A DNA stretch of 64,000 bases, from positions 10,741,805 to 10,805,804 of the forward strand of contig OX453287.1 in the NCBI GenBank assembly GCA_949710005.1. Reading direction: 5' to 3'. Below, one piece after another: positions 55,060 through 64,000 of this stretch; position 1 is the first letter of the stretch; each line of letters opens with the position of its first letter. A program made the translations under genes and the position numbers. Below the pieces are notes generated by a model that was not told where the DNA came from, searched no databases, and was given only the letters and a program-made list of their open reading frames with translations. This DNA comes from Ricordea florida. Its lineage: Eukaryota > Cnidaria > Anthozoa > Corallimorpharia > Ricordeidae.

Positions 55060-55864
55060 AGCGAAAACAGTCGAGAACTCGCGTTTTGCCGAGCTTTCGG
55101 AGGATGACCTCGACGTTACCGTTGAGCGTGCCGAGGCTCAGGCCACCAAGAACACAACAAAATGGGGAGAGAAACTATTTGAAGGTAAGCGCAAAACAAT
55201 GAAAAATTAAAAATTTTTTGACTGAAAGTCTTTTATTATAATTCTCTGTAGATTTGCAACAATTTAAGTAACAAGCTAGAAACTTACAACCTGCAACGAT
55301 CAACAAAATGGCTGAACAGCACATGTACAAAACATAAACAATTTAAAACGAGTAAAGTTAAGTGTTCTGTGTGAATAAAAATAGGCTCAATGTATTTTTT
55401 GAGACTAGTGTAATGACAGAGGGGTGGACAAAAAGCTTTCCGAGCTCAGTGAGATGGAGTTGGACCAGGTTTTGCGGCGATTTTATGCCAAAGCCCGGTC
55501 GAAAAAATGGCGAATTATACAGTCGCTCCTCATCATAAGAAATGCAATTGAACGGTTCTTAAAAAACCCTCCACACAATACAGGCATAAAAATAACAAAA
55601 GGTGAAGACTTTCAGTTGTGTAATAAAATCATTATGCTAAATTCCAAAATTCAGGTCCAGAAGAAAGACGGCAAAGAGAACGTAAAACATAAGCCAGCCA
55701 TATCTCCAGGAGATCTCCGAAAGCTAAGTGCTTCAAGCGTAATAGATTGTTTTCACGTGATGTCACCAAATTTCTGGTCGCCATATTGGATGGACAGATT
55801 TTTCCCGCGAAATTACAAAATAGCCACAAGTTCTAAAGAGAGTGAAGTCAAGCGAAAATATTGA
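55060..55864 (+). pseudogene. Crypton/DUF3504-like tyrosine recombinase N-terminal fragment
   Basis: A first exon-like segment (about 55060-55182) reads RFAELSEDDLDVTVERAEA and ends KLFEG at a GTAAGC donor. A second segment (about 55420-55864) reads KLSELSEMELDQVLRRFYA, RNAIERFLKNPPHN, then ENVKHKPAISPGDLRKL, which is the SAM-like core-binding region of DUF3504/KCTD1-type proteins derived from Crypton recombinases. The catalytic tyrosine-recombinase domain does not follow; the frame stops at 55862 and a different family begins. A truncated relic or chimera. Confidence 0.58.
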
Positions 55865-56660
55865 AACAAAGCTTTCCATGCCCCTTTCCGATTATGCAGA
55901 TAAGTTGGAGGAGCTCGTTAGGAAGCGTTATATTTAAAAAATAGCAGCAATTGGAATCGATCCTGTGTTAAATCGAAGGCAAGTATTTCGAATCTGATTG
56001 TTTACCTCGCGTGGAATCGACTGATCGATTATTTTACCTTGTTTTGGAGACGAGTTTCTACGCGAAACAGCAATTTACAGCTTTTCGTAGCCTGCAAGCA
56101 TACAATCAGATGGTGTCTGGTCTTATATCAAGTGTGCAGGGCCATATTATCAAGAATAAATTTGTTGTTTCGTCGAAGGTACGACATTCACAAAGAATGA
56201 ACGACGTGTTAATTCCAGTACGGATCATTACCGAAAAGCACGGAACGATCATTTCCGCTCATTGTTGTGGCTGTAAAGCTGGTCTTGGAGAGTCCTGCTC
56301 GCACGTTGCTTGTGTTTTATTTTACCTTGAAGCATGGACAAAAATTAATGGCAAGCTATCGTGTACTCAAGTGAAATTTTCGTGGATTCTTCCTTCGTAT
56401 GTACCGGAAGTAGATTACTCCAAGGTTCGTGACATCAACTCTACCCCGGCAAAGAAGATGAAATCCGACTATTTATGGACTTTCTGATGTATCAGAAGTC
56501 GAAAACTTGGCCGAAGAGCCCAAACGTGAGCTGAAGAGGATCCAAGTCCCAACAAAAGAGGAAATGGACTCTTTCTTTGTCGATTTAAGCTCGTGTAAAT
56601 TCAAGCCCATAGCCCTGAGTTTAGTCACCCCTTATGCAGATAGCTTTGTAAATTCTTGAA
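55850..56660 (+). pseudogene. SWIM zinc-finger protein fragment (YqaJ-associated type)
   Basis: A plus-strand reading with at least two frame breaks: PLSDYADKLEELVRKRY (about 55880), then VESTDRLFYLVLETSFYAKQ (56008 on), then a SWIM finger of the form C-x-C-x(n)-C-x-H (SAHCCGCKAGLGESCSHVACVLFY, split here for length: CCGCKAG and SCSHVAC). It ends with TKEEMDSFFVDLSSCKFKP and [13 protein letters not shown] (about 56545-56655) in another frame. I associate this architecture with multicopy invertebrate proteins often followed by a YqaJ-like nuclease; the nuclease is missing. Transposon-derived relic, family uncertain. Confidence 0.65.
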
Positions 56661-57380
56661 AAGGAGTCACAAACTGTGATTTCCGAGTTACAAAGGGAAC
56701 AAATTGAGTGAAAACGGTGTTCAAGATGTCAAATGAAGGTAATACAGTGTAAAAATGTACCTTTTGGTGGTCATTGCGAAATTCTTCTTCGCCAAATGGT
56801 CGCTGCGCTGGTACCGCATTCACTAGGTAGTCGAATTCCTTTGTCTGTGTACTGCCAGCTTTTCAACTTCTTCGGCAAAGCAAAGTTTCAGAAACTTGCT
56901 CATCCGTGTGTTGTAACTTGAGTTTTTTGGCTCCAACTTCTTCCTTGAGCGCGCGTTCTCTCTCTAGTTGCTCTTTCCGTTTCCTTTCTTTCGCGTTATC
57001 TCTTTGCCCTCTCTTTGTTGCTTGTTCGAGATTTTTCCTCTCAACCTTCTTTGTATGGCCCAGATTTAGTGTTGGCACCCAGTCAACATTGTATCTGTCC
57101 CAACTTTTTGCTGCGATTCCCGAGACAAAATGTCGGCTGCATACTCAATCGTTCTCAAGAATCTGTTCCGTTAAATCATCTCGGCTAATAGCCGAAATCC
57201 ACTGCGACCGCCTTTCTCTTGATAATTTCTCTGCTTCCAGTCTCCCTGGCTTGTAATTATTGATGGCACTCGAGAAAATCTAAGACCTTTCTCTCGACTG
57301 CTATTTTTTCCACAACCAACTATCAGGCAAAATACAATCTTCACACTGATCATGCAATGCAGTTTGACCCACCAATATGG
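56632..57380 (-). pseudogene. THAP-domain DDE transposase N-terminal fragment
   Basis: Minus-strand pieces read a degenerate THAP zinc finger ([22 protein letters not shown] from about 57350, then [12 protein letters not shown]), a linker [16 protein letters not shown] from 57078 and a coiled basic run. A helix-turn-helix-type segment then follows ([40 protein letters not shown]) to about 56632. This order, THAP then HTH then DDE, is seen in DDE_Tnp_4-type transposases; the catalytic part is missing. Frame breaks at about 57170 and 57080 and stops near 56880 make it dead. It is convergent with the SWIM fragment. Confidence 0.7.
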
Positions 57381-57945
57381 CGGCGTAGCGACGGTTGCTA
57401 GGATTTTGGTCACGTGAGTGAAAACGATCTATACATCCGTATATTGAAGGTTTCAAACAAAAAATTAAAATTAACTATAAGACAGAAAAGTACATTGCCT
57501 CAAAAAAATAACGATCTGTTAAACTTTTATAATAAGTGGCCAGAAAATATTTCTCTTTAATCTGTATTCCCCTAATTTTGTTAATGTTTTCTTATTAATG
57601 ACAAATGTATGTACAAATGAACGTTTTCTTACAATATCACAAAACACTGTATTATTATATAAGATGAAGTGTAGCATTGAAAAAATGTAATTATTTATTC
57701 AAGTTAAGAACAGAAAAAAGTCATATTAATGATATAAATATGTATAAATAGTAAAAAAGAAAAAACAGTAATTGCGTAACAATGTTTTTTCTTTTTTTTT
57801 GAAAGTGTAAAGTATGTAATTGTAAGTTATTGTAAGTGACTGTAAGTAACTGTAAGTGTAAGTAAGTATGTAAGTAGTGTTGTAAGTATTGTAATAATAA
57901 ATAAATAATATTAAAGAAAAGAAAAAAGAAAACGCCGGGAGGCGC
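57381..57945. other. AT-rich intergenic stretch
   Basis: No ORF of interest. It contains a short GTAAGT-rich minisatellite at 57814-57892. Confidence 0.5.
57814..57892 (+). repeat. Short TGTAAGT-rich minisatellite
   Basis: Eight or so copies of GTAAGT spaced 4-10 bp apart (GTAAGTTATT, GTAAGTGACT, GTAAGTAACT and so on). It consists of repeated 5' splice-site-like words, probably by tandem duplication. Confidence 0.75.
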
Positions 57946-59597
57946 ACACACGCCGGATAACATACCAGCTACGTTGGCCGAGCATCTGGCTTCACCTCTC
58001 ACGCACATCATCAACTCATGCCATGACAGAAAACAAATATCCTCTGTTGTGGAAAACTGCGTGCATTAGTCCTATTCCTAAAGTGGATGAGGCCCGGACA
58101 AATGACGATTACCGACCTATCTCTATCTTACCTGTATTATCTACGGTTTATGAGAAGTAAGCTCTCCGACAAATCACTGATTTTCTCCCGAAGAATGCCA
58201 TCTTACAATCTAAAAGTTCATATTAGAAATGTCACTCCGCTACAACCACAATGTTGGCGATAAGGGATGATATTTTAAAGGCCATGAAATGGGGTGAATC
58301 ACACTGGCCGTCATGGCAGACTTCTCTAAAGCTTTCGATACCGTTGCCTTCAAGAAAGTTTCTCAAGATCCGCCCTGCAGTCACGGATAACAAGTTATTT
58401 AATGGGTCGGAAACAGTTTGCGCAAATGAATGACCCCTCATCAACATAGATCAGTACTACTTACAGAGCCCCTCGGGGATCAATTCAAGGACCTATCTTG
58501 TTCAATCTTAATGTGAATGACCCATCTTCTGCTCTTTCATCTGACGTTGTATGTTTTGAGTAGGTGGACGACACGACGATGTACACTCACTTCAGGCCAT
58601 CTGATTTTAAAGTCGGCCGATCGGTGATCCAAGACGCGCTAACCAAGCTGTCAGACTGGTCCTTAGAATGCAGCCTGGCTCTGAATCCAAAGAAAACAAA
58701 GGTGATGATGCTGTCATCGGCTCAGATGTCAAGGGCGCATGGTTATGTTCACTTAATCTCAGAGTCAAGGGGAATAGGCTTGAGCGTGTCTCAAACGTTC
58801 GCCTGCTTGGGACCCATGTAAATCAACACCTCAACTGGAAGGAGGAGATTACCTCGTAGATCTGCAGCTGCTACGCTACACCCACTGTAATTAGAAAACT
58901 CAGTAAAGCACTTAGCTCCCTTCCATGTCAGAAAGCAACTGGCGGAATGCCTGATTTTATCAAAAATTGACTATAATAACATTGTTAGTAATCTAAATCC
59001 CGGAATACCTAATTACGCGCCTACAACGTGTGCAGTTAGCTGCCTCAGGTTTTGTTTTCATGCGCTATGCACATATGCAGGATCTAACCAAACTAGGCTG
59101 GCTACCAATAAAGGAACTCAGATTGAATCAAGTATTTAACCTCGTTTTCAAGGCCTTGCATTATGATGACTGGCGATAATAAGACATTCATAATCCAACT
59201 CGGACGCTGAGGTCTTCAAAAGACACGATTCTAAAAGTACCTTTTGAGTCGAGTCCTTTCCAGGACAGTGCCTCAAATGTTTTTAATTCATTACCCTCCG
59301 CTGCAAAGAACTCCGTAGTTTTTAGTGATTTTAAAAGTCTAGTAAGGAAGTATTTGATAAAAAGAGCAGATATTCGTTTGATTTCTCAACTTGTGTATAT
59401 TTTACCTTACTCTAATTTGCGTACATAGTTTAGTTTTTCCCCAAGATTCGTCAGTCGCATCTCTAATGTTGTATATTGTTAGACCTCTATTGACTTTACT
59501 ATTAATATTAATGTGAATTTTACAGATGAAGAGGCACTATTTTCAGTGGAAATACTGTAATAAAGTCATTATTATCATTATTATTATTACATGGTCT
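57946..59597 (+). mobile_element. LINE (non-LTR retrotransposon), 5' truncated and decayed
   Basis: Plus-strand reverse transcriptase remnants in order: WKTACISPIPKVDEARTNDD with YRPISILPVLS (about 58050-58150), FSKAF-like region frame-shifted near 58320, GSIQGPILFNL (about 58480), VDDTTMY (58566, preceded by an in-frame stop where YVDD or YADD is expected), LNPKKTKVMML, then the C-terminal GWLPIKELRLNQVFNLVF and SNVFNSLPSAAKNS (to about 59310). It ends with an (ATT)n tail at about 59567-59597. Its 3' end joins ATPase sequence of the third Polinton, so it inserted into that gene. Clade looks CR1/RTE-like but I cannot fix it. Confidence 0.85.
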
Positions 59598-60268
59598 TGG
59601 TTCCCACTTGCGATGGACTTTAAAACGCCACCACACACGCCACGAAAAGGTTTGGAGACAGAGGTTAACTGTTGCGTCAAGATCCACACCGACAGACCAC
59701 TGTCTGCCAGAAAAAGCCAGGTTTATAAACTTGTTGGATCGTCTCTTGAGATCTTTGGAAACGGGACAATCATCAAGGATGAGGACGGTATTGGTCCCAG
59801 CAAACAGCATCGCACAGTCTTCGAGGATTGCATCGATTTCCTCGGTATTGCTACAACTGGGTGCAAAATTACTTGAGACACTACACCTATTTGGAGGGTT
59901 ACTAATTAAACAATGCTCTCATACAATAAAGTTCCCCTTCTCCCCAATGTTGCCACTAATGCAAAACTATGCTGAAAAGTGAAACATACAACATTGAAAA
60001 GGGGAGAGGGAGGGGGAAGCTGGAAAATCAACAATTTTTGTCCTGGTAGTCGTTGAAAGGAAGAAGAGGTGCTTTTTACCGACAGTGTCTAAACACTTTT
60101 TGCAACCCGTTGTAGCACTGGGTGACACCGCAAAGGGGCGTGTGTCTCCTTGGGCAAAGCCTCGGTATGTCTTGTTCATGGCATACATGGGACAGACCAA
60201 GACGATGTACGAAAAGACACCATGAAAAGGACCCTGCAGTTGGTCCACCAGGTATCGGGTTTCTTCCG
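59598..60268 (-). pseudogene. Polinton packaging ATPase, broken
   Basis: The minus strand reads TRYLVDQLQGPFHGVF, then YIVLVCPMYAMNKTYRGFAQGD, an extra stretch of about 230 bp without family similarity, then EEIDAILEDCAMLFAGTNT, the Walker B phrase VLILDDCPVS, and NKFINLAFSGR with SKPFRG beyond a frame change. The Walker A loop is largely lost: the LINE fragment starts where it should be. The 3' end is cut by another LINE at 59597. Homologous to 27988-28614. Confidence 0.88.
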
Positions 60269-60775
60269 CAATTGACTGATCATTAGCTTTTGTAATAATA
60301 TATTGTGCGACACAGTATCAAAGGCTTTGGTGAGATCAACAAATAATACTCCCACCAGTAGCTTCCTACTCACTTCTCTGTTATGTGTGTTAGTAGCTGT
60401 TCTGTCAATTTTCCCTCCTTATTGCCCATTGTCTGTCATCAAGTAGATTTCCTGTGATCACATGATCAATGATGTTACTTGCAACACATAATTCCATTAA
60501 CTTGCTTGGGATACTATGCAAAGAGAGTGGTCTGTAGCATGTCCTGTCTACCTTTTTTGAAAACTGCGCTAACCCTGGCTATCTACCACTGAACTGTTGG
60601 CTTGCAAGCTTAGGCACTGTGTTCGAATACTTTCTTGTGAGATAGAGCAATTGACCTCCCCGCGGACTTCAAAAGTCGTGCTGGTACCCCATCTGGTCCT
60701 GTTGCTTCTTTTCCTTTTAGCTTACTGATGTTGTATACAATTTCTTTTCTGTCTAATGGTACAATGTTTTCTCAT
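60269..60775 (-). mobile_element. LINE reverse transcriptase fragment
   Basis: The minus strand encodes ISKLKGKEATGPDGVPARLL (about 60680-60740), VSAVFKKGR (about 60550) and the RT motif A VGVLFVDLTKAFDTVSHN (about 60300-60355) with several stops. It inserted between capsid and ATPase sequences of the third Polinton. Motif order places it N-terminal in the RT domain; no tail is seen, so boundaries are approximate. Confidence 0.8.
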
Positions 60776-61020
60776 GCCAAGGAAGCAGATGCCTTCGTAA
60801 TAGATCTTCACGTTCTTCTTTGCGAAGAAATAGATCAAGGTAGATTTGGAAGAGGTCGTAGCCACCCTCAAACGTCAACTTAAGATTGGAGACAAGGTTT
60901 CGCCTCAGGTTGTTCATGACCGTGTTGCTCTCATGACCCTTGACCTCAAAGTTAAACACGAGATAGGCGCTCCCTGGGATCAGGACCACATTGTCTGCCA
61001 GCTTGGGGATGTGCATGTTT
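60776..61020 (-). pseudogene. Polinton capsid-like protein fragment
   Basis: The minus strand reads MHIPKLADNVVLIPGSAYLV, then SNTVMNNLRRNLVSNLKLTF, GYDLFQIYLDLFL and KEEREDLL, matching the N-terminal third of the protein at 26708-27949 (IPKLAENLVIVPGS, VNNVGRNLVTRLKVLF, YDLFQTYHDLFL, EEERED). About seven residues are missing between the Gly pair and YDLF. Truncated on both sides. Confidence 0.88.
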
Positions 61021-61044
61021 CTCCTCGTTGAGCGGTGGGCGGGG

Positions 61045-62100
61045 TCAACGTAATACGACTGTCGTCTTCATTTTCTTGTATTTCGTCTCTTTCTTTTCAT
61101 CATCCTTCTTGTAGGCACAGAGTTTTGTTCTCGACCCTACAAACTCTGTAATGAAAACCCCACTCACTTCATCTTTAAATATGCCAATGACTTTCTTATT
61201 CACCCCTGTCTCAATGCCGCTACTGTGATCTTTGGGATAGTTGCTTGTGTCAAACAATCGTTTTATATCCGGAGCTATGTCCTCGTAGAAATCCTCTGTC
61301 TAAATTTAATACATAAAAGAGTCCGTATCCGTATATAGTAGTTGGGCACATTACCCATACTTGGTTGTAGTTGGATGGTTTACATGTCTCTCTTACTCTG
61401 GTCCAAGATAACCAAACCCACGTAGATTGTTTTGTTAAACCAGATGTTTTTCCTCTTCATGTGAATGCCAATGATATGTTTGTCAAACACATTTCTACCA
61501 TCATATTTTTGTTGGGCGATTAAGTTTCTTGCCTTTTCCTCGTGGGTGCCAAGACGAACATCCAACCGTTTCCTGATGTTTTCCATAACCTTTCCATACA
61601 CTGAGTTGTTCAACAGCTCAAAAAAGCCTTCTCAATGTCATTGGTGGCCTTTGCTCAGACGCGTATTGAGGTCGATGTAGGGCTTCAACAAGGGGGATTC
61701 CACAGACCTTCTTTAACACCAACCCCAACTCCAAGTATTTCTTAAGTGCCGCATAATGCACAATATAGCTCTCTCATCCACCAGGATATGGGATGCGTTT
61801 CTTCTCCTTGCCTTTTTCCATGGTCTCTGGTGCACATAGATAGTCATTGTGCAAGTCACGAAGCTCAACCAGATAGTCCAGATCCACCTCCATGATAAGG
61901 AAACCCCACTTTCTAAAATTCATTCATCCATGGAAACCCTACCTCGTATTCCTTTCTCTATCATCAGCAACATATCCTGGTCGGTAAGAAGCTCAAAGTC
62001 GACCTTTGTATACTTTAACATAGCATCCCATGCGAGACCAGGGGACGTGCAATACCAAACGGGCCCACTTTGTAATTTGTCACAGTTCTTATAATCTCCG
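61045..62100 (-). pseudogene. Polinton DNA polymerase B, C-terminal remnant
   Basis: On the minus strand from about 62100: GLAWDAMLKYTKVDFELLT, QDMLLMIEKGIRGR, then after breaks NNSVYGKVMENIRKRLDVRL (61610 on), IYVGLVILDQSK, a broken motif C region (SVYD- and DSF-like near 61310), and MFDTSNYPKDHSSGIETG, KVIGIFKDEVSG, ITEFVGSRTKLCAYK. The segment containing motif A (DxNNLYG) appears deleted at about 61910. Frames change at least four times. Distinct in sequence from both other polymerases. Confidence 0.9.
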
Positions 62101-62559
62101 TTAATTTAAACCCTTGAAAAATTTCTACCTAACTCTTATGAAAATTTCGCTACAGGTAGAACGATTGAACAACACTGAAGTTTAATAACCCTGAAGTGCA
62201 ACTAAAACTAATGACAAAGAGCAAAATATTTCTGCTTTCGAATGAGTTTTTGAACACTAGTTTTACATGTTACAAAGTGGAATTAAACGTTCTTCAGTAA
62301 CGCTTTGTTCATACTTAAGTGCCCAATAACTCATTCTTGGTCACTTTCGTAAGCACTGCTTCCGCATTTGTATGCATATTTATTGTTTCAGAGCCACTTC
62401 CCCATTAATCCACTGCTTTATGTATCCATAATTCCCTGCTGTGCTCATAATTCGAAATCGCGTGTGTTAGAGTGAAACAAGGCAAATGAATACAGTTACT
62501 ACACATCAGAGGCCCAGTAAAGCCTGGTTCACACACACGATGCAAATGTTTGTTAGTTT
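62101..62559. other. No gene supported
   Basis: AT-rich sequence between the third Polinton remnant and a LINE tail; nothing recognised. Confidence 0.4.
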
Positions 62560-63200
62560 TAGTTTTATTGTTTTCGTCACAAAAATTAGATATATTTTAC
62601 AAAAGATTTACATCTATGACAGGAGGATGAAACAGGGCAAACCCCAATTGACATCAACCCCCTACAATATGTTACAAAAATATAAAATATACGAGACTAA
62701 AATATAATGCATAGAAAATTTAAAAAGGCTGCTGAGAAAGGAAAACCTATGGCGGCCGATACATACTTAACTTATTTACATAATATTCGTTGAATTGATG
62801 AATTGAGTTGATTGAGCTTATCTTAAGATGACTGGGGAGATTGTTCCAATTCTTAACAGTTCCTGGAAAATATGAGTTTGAAAAATGTGCCTGGCGGTGG
62901 GAAGTGTTTAAGATGGAAATTAGCTAGGTCGAAGTTACGTGTGAAATAAGAGGAATTTATAGGTTGTAGGAAGTTACCAAAATTAGCATTAAGTAGGCCG
63001 ATTTTATATTTAAATAGGAGAGTCAGATCCTGTATATCTCTACGATATTCCAGAGGCAATAACTCAAGTATAAGTAATTTCTCTTGGCGGATAGTTCAGT
63101 ATAAATTTAGTAGCTCTTCGTTGTATGTCTTCGAGTAGACCCTTGTGTTTTGCGGTATAGGGAGACCATGCCGCATGGTTATTTTTTGGACTCTGCTGGA
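62560..63200 (-). mobile_element. LINE 3' terminal fragment
   Basis: The minus strand encodes the C-terminal tail of a LINE ORF: AAWSPYTAKHKGLLEDIQRR, ATKFILNYPP, then RLLPLEYRRDIQDLTLLFKY, TRNFDLANFHL, which is the usual tail after the reverse transcriptase in CR1/L2-like elements. The reverse transcriptase itself is missing (5' truncated near 63200). A T-rich stretch at 62545-62590 (A-rich on the minus strand) may be the 3' UTR. One frame change near 63060. Confidence 0.75.
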
Positions 63201-64000
63201 AGCCATAGTTGCCACAGACGCTCTGCCTAATTACATTAAAACATCATCCCTCTTCAAAAATTGAATTATTCATAGGTGTCGAAGTGATCCCCTATGGGCC
63301 ACTTTTAATTGAAAAGTGATATGATACGAGAGATGTGTTGTCATTATCATTTTACCGTTGATGTTGACGTTTCCCAGAAACGATGAGTGATCGAGCTTTT
63401 CCAGTCAACAGAGCTGTTTTTTCGGCTTTACACAATTTTCCACTTTTCGAAAACTGTCAGCTCATTTTGATCTTAGTCAACTATAAACCTAAGCACAAAT
63501 TCTATGTGCTTCCACCGCGGGAATTTTTCGGTAGCGACTGATCTCAATTGCATGTCGCATGCGATCAGTATATCAAGTATATAATGCGCTTCTAAGACTT
63601 AATTCCATTTGAAGACTGCAATCAATTGCTTTTTTCGGTCGTTGAAAAAGAAGGGAAGCGAGAGCAGAAAAAAAAAAATGCGATTTCTTCCTAAACTGCC
63701 TGAACCCTCCTCCCTCGACGATCAATGAGACTCTGCAAATTAAATTGCAAGCTCAAATGTCGGACAAAAAATAACCTCGCAGAAACGAAATGTTTTTGGT
63801 TAGTTTGACCTTGAGTCACGACCCTTTTTGGAGAGATCGAACTAACTTGGAAATAACCGACGTTTCAATTTTTTGGTCATTAGTTGTGTTCTTTTCTTCG
63901 TGTCATGAAGTCACATATCAGAAAGATTACGAACGCAGACCTTCGGAGACCGAGCCTGCACAGTGGCCTGCGGTGCAACATGTCAAAAAGACGAAACACA
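63201..64000. other. No gene supported
   Basis: Host-like unique sequence to the end of the window with no ORF, repeat or splice signal set that I can defend. Confidence 0.4.

Larger units (their letters stand above)
59598..62100 (-). mobile_element. Third Polinton, remnant with polymerase tail, capsid and ATPase pieces
   Basis: On the minus strand, pieces of polymerase (62100-61045), capsid (61020-60776) and ATPase (60268-59598) lie in the same order as in the intact element, but the integrase between polymerase and capsid is missing and a LINE fragment separates capsid from ATPase. Similarity to both other copies is partial, so it is a distinct lineage. Confidence 0.85.

Noticed and set aside
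60753..61016. Capsid fragment and polymerase 3 as one fused gene
   Set aside because: They are separate Polinton genes brought close by loss of the integrase; frames differ and there is no linking ORF.

Overview
The window looks like nuclear DNA of a cnidarian, most likely an anthozoan (stony coral or sea anemone). It is AT-rich and intron-bearing. The only clear host gene is a two-exon NK1-class (slouch/Nkx1) homeobox gene on the minus strand at 5477-6780. Bases 1-17.7 kb otherwise show no gene I can support. From 17.7 kb to the right end the window is a dense pile of transposons, many nested inside one another.

The centrepiece is a nearly intact Polinton/Maverick (endogenous virus-like element) at 20640-42960. 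It has terminal inverted repeats of 713 and 724 bp, nearly identical to each other, and a 7-bp direct repeat (AGCTTTT) on both flanks. Left to right it encodes a protein-primed family B DNA polymerase, a convergent retroviral-type integrase, a small ORF, a probable major capsid protein, a packaging ATPase, five small or medium proteins (several with membrane segments), a coiled-coil membrane protein cut by an insertion, a Gly-rich hydrophobic protein, a 537-residue tail-anchored protein, a probable penton protein, an acidic protein and a terminal Cys-rich zinc-repeat protein. The TIRs run into the coding sequence of both terminal genes, so these share their first 14 codons. A T-Y-T-A-R-A-R-R octamer lies 30-36 nt before almost every plus-strand start codon of the element (related copies lie 25-36 nt before the others). 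This reads like a shared virus promoter.

A 6073-bp CACTA-like (EnSpm) DNA transposon (31775-37847, 3-bp target duplication ATG) sits in the coiled-coil membrane gene near its 3' end. It carries no recognisable transposase but does carry a convincing five-exon gene of 295 codons and a divergent C2HC zinc-finger ORF. Two fold-back insertions lie in its first intron.

Right of the Polinton come a decayed Ty3/Gypsy LTR retrotransposon (43151-47660), a second copy of an interspersed repeat also present at 18.5-19.8 kb, a hAT-like transposase fragment, and a second, broken Polinton (49404-54126) with a 547-bp fold-back element in its polymerase. After these come Crypton-like, SWIM zinc-finger and THAP transposase remnants (55.06-57.4 kb), LINE fragments, and a third Polinton remnant (polymerase tail, capsid and ATPase pieces, 59.6-62.1 kb). 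A Penelope-like GIY-YIG fragment lies at 17.7-18.4 kb and another LINE tail at 62.6-63.2 kb.

All calls come from reading the sequence and translations. No database search or folding was run.
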